A stretch of 64,000 nucleotides of DNA from an uncultured Paracoccaceae bacterium. GTDB lineage: Bacteria > Pseudomonadota > Alphaproteobacteria > Rhodobacterales > Rhodobacteraceae. Both the position numbers and the translations under genes were made by a program. The stretch covers positions 164,196-228,195 of the forward strand of contig CANMIX010000007.1 of assembly GCA_947497985.1 (NCBI GenBank). The letters are read 5' to 3'. Of this stretch, positions 58,327 through 64,000 are shown in pieces. The notes under the pieces are model-generated. The model was not told where the DNA came from and searched no databases. It saw only the letters and a program-made list of their open reading frames with translations. The first letter of the stretch is position 1. Every line of letters starts with the position of its first letter.

Positions 58327-58361
58327 TAAAAAAATGGCAGACCGTAGAGACGGTCTGCCAT
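58327..58361 (-). terminator. Rho-independent terminator of the aminotransferase/ABC operon
   Basis: ATGGCAGACCGT-agag-ACGGTCTGCCAT with A7 on + strand (T7 on - strand) immediately past the stop of the CDS ending at 58369. Confidence 0.92.
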
Positions 58362-58368
58362 CTGCAAG

Positions 58369-59238
58369 TTAAATCGCGTTCTCCAGGCTAGCCTGAAGAT
58401 ACGTTTGCCGCAAAGATTTCGAGATTGTACCTGGTTCGCCAGAGCCGATCGGCACCCCGTCGACAGTAACCACAGGATTTACAAAGCCTGAAGCAGAGGT
58501 GGAGAATGCTTCTTTTGCGGATTTTAACTCGTCAATCGTGAAGGCGCGTTCAATGACTTTCATCTGGTGCAGTCGCGCGACATTCAAAACCGAGTTGCGT
58601 GTGATGCCGTGCAAGATGTCTGTGGAGAGCTCACGCGTGATGATCTCATCGTTTTCAGTAACGATATATGCGTTGTTGGAAGAGCCTTCCGTGATCTCAT
58701 CTCCTCGGTACAGCCAAACATCATCTGCACCGTTCTTCTTGGCGCGGGTTTTTGACAGAGAAGAGAACAGCAATTGAACGGTTTTGATGTCCGAACGACC
58801 CCAACGCTGATCTTCGACAAGTGAAATGTTCTGTCCACGTGCAGCCAAGGAGTTCTTGACCAGATTTTTGGCCTGCGTGAACAAAAACAAACCCGGTGTG
58901 GACTCGATCTGCGAAAAGTCAAAGTCACGATCCGCAACACCGCGTGTGACCTGAAGGTAGATCACCCCTTCGTCTAGGTCGTTCTTTTCGATCAAAGCTC
59001 GATGAATACTCAGAAGATCGTCATGAGAGTAGACGTCATCCATATCCATTTCATTCAAGGAGCGTTTGAGACGCGCCATATGACCTTTGAAATCGAGAAG
59101 CTTTCTGTCCACGACGGCCGTCACTTCATAAACCGCATCAGCGAAAAGGACAGCGCGATCAAAAATAGAGATTTGCGCCTGATCTTCGGGCAGGTAAACG
59201 CCATTCACGTATACGGTGCGCATGGTTAAGTCTTTCAT
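58369..59238 (-). CDS. PLP-dependent class IV aminotransferase, D-amino-acid transaminase-like
   Basis: VYVNGVYLPEDQAQISIFDRAVLFADAVYEV; TVQLLFSSLSKTRAKKNGADDVWLYRGDEITEGSSNNAYIV. ATG at 59223 also possible. Confidence 0.9.
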   Translation of the reverse strand: MKDLTMRTVYVNGVYLPEDQAQISIFDRAVLFADAVYEVTAVVDRKLLDFKGHMARLKRSLNEMDMDDVYSHDDLLSIHRALIEKNDLDEGVIYLQVTRGVADRDFDFSQIESTPGLFLFTQAKNLVKNSLAARGQNISLVEDQRWGRSDIKTVQLLFSSLSKTRAKKNGADDVWLYRGDEITEGSSNNAYIVTENDEIITRELSTDILHGITRNSVLNVARLHQMKVIERAFTIDELKSAKEAFSTSASGFVNPVVTVDGVPIGSGEPGTISKSLRQTYLQASLENAI

Positions 59239-59241
59239 TTG

Positions 59242-60012
59242 TTATAGAATTTGTCCCAAGAACTCTTTGGTTCGTGGGTCTGAGGCATTTTCAAAGAACA
59301 CATCAGGTGCCCCGTGTTCGACAATGACACCCTTGTCGGTGAAATAGATCTGATCTGCCACTTCGCGTGCAAATGCCATTTCATGGGTCACCAGGATGCA
59401 GGTCATCCCATCGGCGGCAAGTTCTTTGATTGTCAAAAGAACCTCTTTCACGGTCTCTGGATCCAGCGCCGCGGTGACCTCATCAAACAGCATTACGTCT
59501 GGGTCCATTGCCAGTGAACGGGCAATCGCAACACGTTGCTGTTGGCCACCTGACAGCTCACCCGGATAGGAGTTCTCTTTCCCCTCCAGGCGGACCTTTT
59601 TGATCAGGGTCCGGGCGCGTTTCTCAACCTCTTCTTTTGGCTGTTTCAGAACCTTCAACGGCGCCATCATCACGTTCTCAAGCGCTGTTTTATGAGGGAA
59701 GAGATTGTATTGCTGAAACACCATGCCGACTTTCTTGCGCAAAGCGAGCTTGTCGAGGTCGGCGTCATGCACTTCTTGGCCTTCAATCGTGATCGAACCC
59801 GCCTGAATATCGTTCAGCGCATTGATGCAACGGATCAGCGTCGACTTGCCGGAACCAGACGGGCCAATGATGCAAATCACCTCACCCTTCATGATGTCCA
59901 TCGAAACACCTTTGAGCACTTCAAAAGTACCAAAGGATTTGCGGACGTCTTTGATCGAAACAATCGGCTGATCTTGCGTCCATGTCTGTTCGGTCGTTGT
60001 GGAAGCTGGCAT
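59242..60012 (-). CDS. Polar amino-acid ABC transporter ATP-binding protein (GlnQ family)
   Basis: IIGPSGSGKSTLIRCINALNDIQAG; LSGGQQQRVAIARSLAMDPDVMLFDEVTAALDPE. Confidence 0.95.
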   Translation of the reverse strand: MPASTTTEQTWTQDQPIVSIKDVRKSFGTFEVLKGVSMDIMKGEVICIIGPSGSGKSTLIRCINALNDIQAGSITIEGQEVHDADLDKLALRKKVGMVFQQYNLFPHKTALENVMMAPLKVLKQPKEEVEKRARTLIKKVRLEGKENSYPGELSGGQQQRVAIARSLAMDPDVMLFDEVTAALDPETVKEVLLTIKELAADGMTCILVTHEMAFAREVADQIYFTDKGVIVEHGAPDVFFENASDPRTKEFLGQIL

Positions 60013-60015
60013 GGT

Positions 60016-60885
60016 TTAGCCTTTCAATGCGAACTTGCTTTCCAGACGCAGGGTGAAACGTGCAATCGGGTAGCAATAGATAAAGAAGATAAGGAGCGCG
60101 AAGCCAAAGAAGGGCATCAGCAAAGATGGGTTATTGCCCTCGGCCTCCATGGCCTGACGAGACAGTGTTACAAGCTCTGTCACTCCGAGCAGGGATACCA
60201 GGGGAGTTGCCATCGTCATGATCGCGTACCAATTCATCCACGGTGGGATCATGCGTTTGAAACACTGGGGCAGGATGATTTGCCACATGATCTGGCGACG
60301 GGAGAATGCCAGGCTTTGCGCGGCTTCCCACTGTGCCGATGGCACCGATTGGATGGCGCCGCGTACGATCTCGGCAATGTTGGCCATAACCGGCAAGCTG
60401 AGACCAAACACCGCCTTCATCCAGTCCGGCACAGGAATATATGTACCACCGATGCGGATCTCAAACGGCAAGGTCAGCATCACGATGAACAACAACACCA
60501 GCCAGGGCGAGTTGCGAAACAGCTGTACAGTCAGCCACGAAATGGACCGCACAGCCCCATTTTCAGAGACGCGACCCAGACCAAGAAACAGACCTGCAAT
60601 GGTGCCAAAGAGCATGGTGAAGAAGCTAATCACCACATTCATCAGGAAGCCCTTTGTCAGCAGAAGCGGCAACCATTTCAACATGATGTCGATGATTTTT
60701 TCCGCAGAATAGACCGCCTGCGCATGGCCTGCAATCGGCCACAGCATCATTAGAACGGCAACCGCAGGCAGTGCCCAGGGCGGCATTCCAACAAGCCAGC
60801 GCGAAAACCCAAGCGCATCTGGGGCTTTGAATTTCGGCTCCAGAATAACTGGAAGATCTGTGCGTTGATTAAAGGAATGTGCCAT
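60016..60885 (-). CDS. Amino-acid ABC transporter permease
   Basis: RSISWLTVQLFRNSPWLVLLFIVMLTLPF; RGAIQSVPSAQWEAAQSLAFSRRQIMWQIILPQCFKRMIPP; start 60885. Confidence 0.93.
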   Translation of the reverse strand: MAHSFNQRTDLPVILEPKFKAPDALGFSRWLVGMPPWALPAVAVLMMLWPIAGHAQAVYSAEKIIDIMLKWLPLLLTKGFLMNVVISFFTMLFGTIAGLFLGLGRVSENGAVRSISWLTVQLFRNSPWLVLLFIVMLTLPFEIRIGGTYIPVPDWMKAVFGLSLPVMANIAEIVRGAIQSVPSAQWEAAQSLAFSRRQIMWQIILPQCFKRMIPPWMNWYAIMTMATPLVSLLGVTELVTLSRQAMEAEGNNPSLLMPFFGFALLIFFIYCYPIARFTLRLESKFALKG

Positions 60886-61649
60886 CAGCTTGCCTTCCCG
60901 AAACCAGGAACAAGCAGGCGCTTTTCCCATTTATGCATGCCAAATGCCAAGATGCCGACAAGCGCGATGTAGGTGAAGAAAAGGACGGTCATCGCGGCAT
61001 TTTGCGCCGAGGAGTAGTCGTTCCAGATCGACACCATTTCATACAGCAGTTCTGGAACCGCAATCGCGATGGCCTGTGTCGTTGTTTTTACCAGGTTAAT
61101 CAGGTTGTTGTTTAGGGCAGGGAGGCTGACCCGCAACGCCAATGGAAACGTTACGTTTGTGTAGGTCTGGGCGCGGGTGAACCCAAGGGACTCCGCAGCT
61201 TCCAAGGTAGAGTTCGGAACAGCTTCGATGCCAGAGCGGAAGATTTCCACATTGAACGCTCCGGCAAAAAACGAGAGCGAAATGATCGCCCAACCCACGT
61301 TGGAAATGATCGGCTGCTCTGTCCAGCCATCGGGGCCTGTCACTGTTGGGGTGAATTGGCCCAACGCGAAGTAGAAGAACAAAAGCTGGATCAATGGCGG
61401 GGTGTTGCGAAAGAATTGGATATAGCTCTGCACCACCCAACGGATAATGCGAGACGGTGAGCCCTGTGCCCAAGCGCCAGCGATGCCGATGATCACACTC
61501 AGGATCACACAGACAACGGACAGCTTAATAGTCACATAGAGGCCACTAACGACCCGCTCCCATTGGGCGGGCTCGTAGAAGAAAATGAAGTTCCACTTGG
61601 GGTAGGTTTCCGCAAGATCGCGGAAAAAACTCTGGATAATGTCGATCAT
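60885..61649 (-). CDS. Amino-acid ABC transporter permease
   Basis: VVQSYIQFFRNTPPLIQLLFFYFAL; RSGIEAVPNSTLEAAESLGFTRAQTYTNVTFPLALRVSLPALNNN. Confidence 0.93.
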   Translation of the reverse strand: MIDIIQSFFRDLAETYPKWNFIFFYEPAQWERVVSGLYVTIKLSVVCVILSVIIGIAGAWAQGSPSRIIRWVVQSYIQFFRNTPPLIQLLFFYFALGQFTPTVTGPDGWTEQPIISNVGWAIISLSFFAGAFNVEIFRSGIEAVPNSTLEAAESLGFTRAQTYTNVTFPLALRVSLPALNNNLINLVKTTTQAIAIAVPELLYEMVSIWNDYSSAQNAAMTVLFFTYIALVGILAFGMHKWEKRLLVPGFGKAS

Positions 61650-61711
61650 GATGCGTCCGGCAAGAGAGGGTTTGAGGTGCCGCCTATGGCAACACCTCTA
61701 AGAGTTTCAGA

Positions 61712-62545
61712 TCACTCTGAAAGCCAGTCCTGGAACCGGGTTTGTTGGGCCTTCAGGAACGCACTTTCTTGAATGCCCCATTTGGTTTCCAGCTCAAGCA
61801 AACGACCAGATTGCAGCCAGTCGTACTGCATGCCTGACATGAATTTACCAAAGACACAGCTTTCTTCGCCTTTAGGAACCGCCAATGCCCATGGGTTGTC
61901 GTCTTCGGTTTTCAACGGCATTTCGTATTCAGTATATTCGCCGGACGCCAGATCAGCGGCGATGGAGCTGTCATCAAACACCCAAGCGACACATTTCTTG
62001 TCGCGCAGCGCTTGCTTGGCCTCTGCGTTGCCGGTGAAGGCCACCACATTCGCGCCATAACGCTCTTCGACGATCTTGTTGTAGAACGCACCCTGCTTGC
62101 CACAGACCGGTTTGTCCGCGAGCTGAGACCACTCGGTAAAGCCAAGCGCTTTTGGGGCCATGATGTTGGTGCCGGATGTGTAGTAGTTAGGTTGAACAAC
62201 ACCAACCAGTTCACGGCGGTCTGCGCGGTCGGACATTGTTGCGATCATCAGATCGATCTTGCCCTGCTCTAGAAACTGCATGCGGTTCGAGGATTGAACA
62301 CCAACCAGTTCCAGTTCCACGCCAAGCGTTTCCGCAACCTCAGCGGCCATATCCGCTTCCATGCCAACCAGCGTGCCGGAACTATCCAGAAAGCCCCATG
62401 GTTTCGTGTCGGCTTTGACGCCAACAACGATCTTGCCGCGCTCGTTGATTTTGTTCCATGTGTCATTTGTACATGCTGCAGCGGCACTCGTGACGGATGT
62501 TGCAAGAACGGCGGCACTCGCCAGAAGGCTAGTGAAAATTTTCAT
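61712..62545 (-). CDS. Amino-acid ABC transporter substrate-binding protein
   Basis: Signal peptide; GKIVVGVKADTKPWGFLDSSGTLVGMEADMAAEVAETLGVELELVGVQSSNRMQFLEQGKIDLMIATMS, SBP family 3. Confidence 0.94.
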   Translation of the reverse strand: MKIFTSLLASAAVLATSVTSAAAACTNDTWNKINERGKIVVGVKADTKPWGFLDSSGTLVGMEADMAAEVAETLGVELELVGVQSSNRMQFLEQGKIDLMIATMSDRADRRELVGVVQPNYYTSGTNIMAPKALGFTEWSQLADKPVCGKQGAFYNKIVEERYGANVVAFTGNAEAKQALRDKKCVAWVFDDSSIAADLASGEYTEYEMPLKTEDDNPWALAVPKGEESCVFGKFMSGMQYDWLQSGRLLELETKWGIQESAFLKAQQTRFQDWLSE

Positions 62546-62655
62546 TTCGATCTCCCTGTAAGAGCTTGTTTGTTATGTCGCAGCGAAAAACTTGCAGGAT
62601 TCTCAGCGCTGATCTAATGCTGTTTCAAAATGGGTCATGCAAAAAAGGCATAGTT

Positions 62656-63567
62656 TTGGAGCTGAACTGGTTAGAAGATCTGATTGAGCTTGATGCCACG
62701 CGAAATTTTTCACTGGCAGCAAAGTCACGCAACATCACCCAACCTGCCTTTAGTCGGCGCGTTAAAGCCTTAGAAAATTGGGTTGGAACGCAATTGATCG
62801 ACCGCAGCACCTATCCTGTGAAACTCACTCCAGCAGGCGAAATTGTTCTCGAAGCGGCGCGAAATCTGTCACAGGATATGTTCCGACTGCGTGAAGAATG
62901 TCGGAACCTAGCCTCACATGATGCTGATACTTTAAGCATCAGTGCGCTGCATTCTATAGCACTTTGTATATACCCAGAGTACGGGCAGAGCCTGCGATCC
63001 CGTATCGGTCCGTTCACCACCCGGATGAATGCGACTGATTACTATGATTGTCTTGAGAGTCTTTCGCTTGGTCGTTGTGAGCTTGCCCTATGTTATGACC
63101 ACATCCTTGGTCCGCCAATTTTGAAAACCGGGCAGTTCCAAATCCAAAAAATTGCGCTGGATCCTTTGATTTTGGTTTCCGCGCCCTCTGCCGCAGAAGA
63201 GATGGAAGCGGCGCTCGTCAGCGAAACGGGAACAGCGAGCTTGCCACTGGTGTCTTACACCAACAGCTGTTTTTTGGGGAAAATGCAGGATGTGTTGACG
63301 CGATCCTACCAGGGGCATGGCGTAGGGTTTTACACAGTCTTTGAAAACTCAATGTCCGAGGCGATCCGCCGTATTGTATTGACAGAGGCCGGCATTGGCT
63401 GGCTCCCGCAAAGCGTGGTCGAGCAAGACTTGGCAACAGGCAATTTGGTGCAACTGAAAGGCCGTTCCGCTGTCATGGAGCTCGATGTGGTCCTGGTACG
63501 CAAACAAGGTGTGCAGTCCGAACTGGTCGAGCAAATTTGGCAAGACGCCTTGAAAACAAGGGAGTAA
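62656..63567 (+). CDS. LysR-family transcriptional regulator (probable TTG start)
   Basis: LELNWLEDLIELDATRNFSLAAKSRNITQPAFSRRVKALENWVGTQLIDR; the N-terminus of this family aligns near the TTG at 62656 rather than the ATG at 62566. Confidence 0.88.
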   Translation: MELNWLEDLIELDATRNFSLAAKSRNITQPAFSRRVKALENWVGTQLIDRSTYPVKLTPAGEIVLEAARNLSQDMFRLREECRNLASHDADTLSISALHSIALCIYPEYGQSLRSRIGPFTTRMNATDYYDCLESLSLGRCELALCYDHILGPPILKTGQFQIQKIALDPLILVSAPSAAEEMEAALVSETGTASLPLVSYTNSCFLGKMQDVLTRSYQGHGVGFYTVFENSMSEAIRRIVLTEAGIGWLPQSVVEQDLATGNLVQLKGRSAVMELDVVLVRKQGVQSELVEQIWQDALKTRE

Positions 63568-63754
63568 GGCGTCGAGCCGATGTTATTGTCGCCACTCTTG
63601 ATAAGGTAGCTACGCAGGTAGAGCCCTGCATGCACGACAGATGAGATAACGTGCCTTTGACGGAACAATCACGTAATTAAAAAGTGAAAGAAACTGGTGA
63701 AAACGCTTACAGGAACTTGCGAAGCCGCGCGCTAACCAAATTCGCAAAATCGCT

Positions 63755-63970
63755 CTATTCGTCGGAAATCAACAATTCTGCTTCGATTTCCAAGGCGAAA
63801 TTCAGTGGAAGCCCGTGTGTTCCAATTGCTGACCGTGCGTGACGTCCAATATCAGAACCAAAGACTTCTGCGATCAGATCACTAAATCCGTTGATGACCA
63901 AATACTGTTCCGCGTATCCCGGTTGACCTGTGCCCCAAGTTTCCTCCAGCTTGGCGCGGCGTCCTTGGGG
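63755..63970 (-). pseudogene. RidA/YjgF-family protein, C-terminal fragment
   Basis: My translation of the - strand: KLEETWGTGQPGYAEQYLVINGFSDLIAEVFGSDIGRHARSAIGTHGLPLNFALEIEAELLISDE*. The frame is closed upstream by TAA (63971-63973) with no start codon of the expected length; not in the supplied ORF list. Confidence 0.55.
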
Positions 63971-64000
63971 TTAAATCTTTGGCCTTAGGCAGCCATCTTG

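Noticed and set aside
59692-60753. 353-aa plus-strand ORF antisense to the amino-acid ABC ATPase and permease
   Set aside because: Fully antisense to two strongly supported CDSs; low-complexity His/Arg/Gln-rich translation with no recognisable domain, typical of a GC-rich shadow frame.
1-64000. CRISPR arrays, tRNA/rRNA genes, prophage or toxin-antitoxin/defence modules
   Set aside because: No regularly spaced repeats, tRNA cloverleaf landmarks, rRNA sequence, integrase, or recognisable phage or defence proteins found on reading the window and ORF track.

Overview
The window is bacterial chromosomal DNA: densely coded, about 55-58% GC by eye, with gene content typical of a Rhodobacterales/Roseobacter-group alphaproteobacterium (taxonomy is inference). 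I saw no tRNA, rRNA, CRISPR array, phage or intact IS element. From left to right: TrkH C-terminus, lysC, ptsP and a glycerophosphodiester phosphodiesterase. Next, a tripartite tricarboxylate transporter (TctCAB) sits directly against ureide genes uraH and uraD plus a LysR. A sensory operon follows, with two stand-alone receivers, a PhnD-like binding protein and a HAMP/PAS histidine kinase. A TRAP transporter with a DadA-like FAD oxidoreductase and a LysR comes next. Then a large carnitine/gamma-butyrobetaine module: two GlxA/AraC regulators, BKACE, SDR, carnitine dehydrogenase fused to a thioesterase, BCCT transporter, acyl-CoA dehydrogenase, NDP-forming acyl-CoA synthetase and CaiD-like hydratase. 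Two orphan secreted proteins and a MarR precede an alginate-oligomer utilisation locus: a GntR/MATE/Gfo-Idh-MocA/ManD arm divergent from an AlgS-M1-M2-Q-like ABC importer, PL15 oligoalginate lyase, KdgF cupin and DEH-reductase-like dehydrogenase. After a DUF475 protein comes an arsenate cassette (ArsR-ArsC fusion, GAPDH, ArsJ). The right end carries a Liv-type ABC transporter with an IclR regulator, an amino-acid ABC transporter with a class IV (D-amino-acid) aminotransferase and LysR, and a truncated RidA-family fragment. The most interesting points are the rearranged gamma-butyrobetaine/carnitine pathway, the alginate locus with its divergent ManD/MATE arm, the transporter-less PhnD-like sensory operon, the ArsR-ArsC plus ArsJ cassette lacking an arsenite pump, and several candidate operators. 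All family assignments come from reading the translated sequence; no searches were run.
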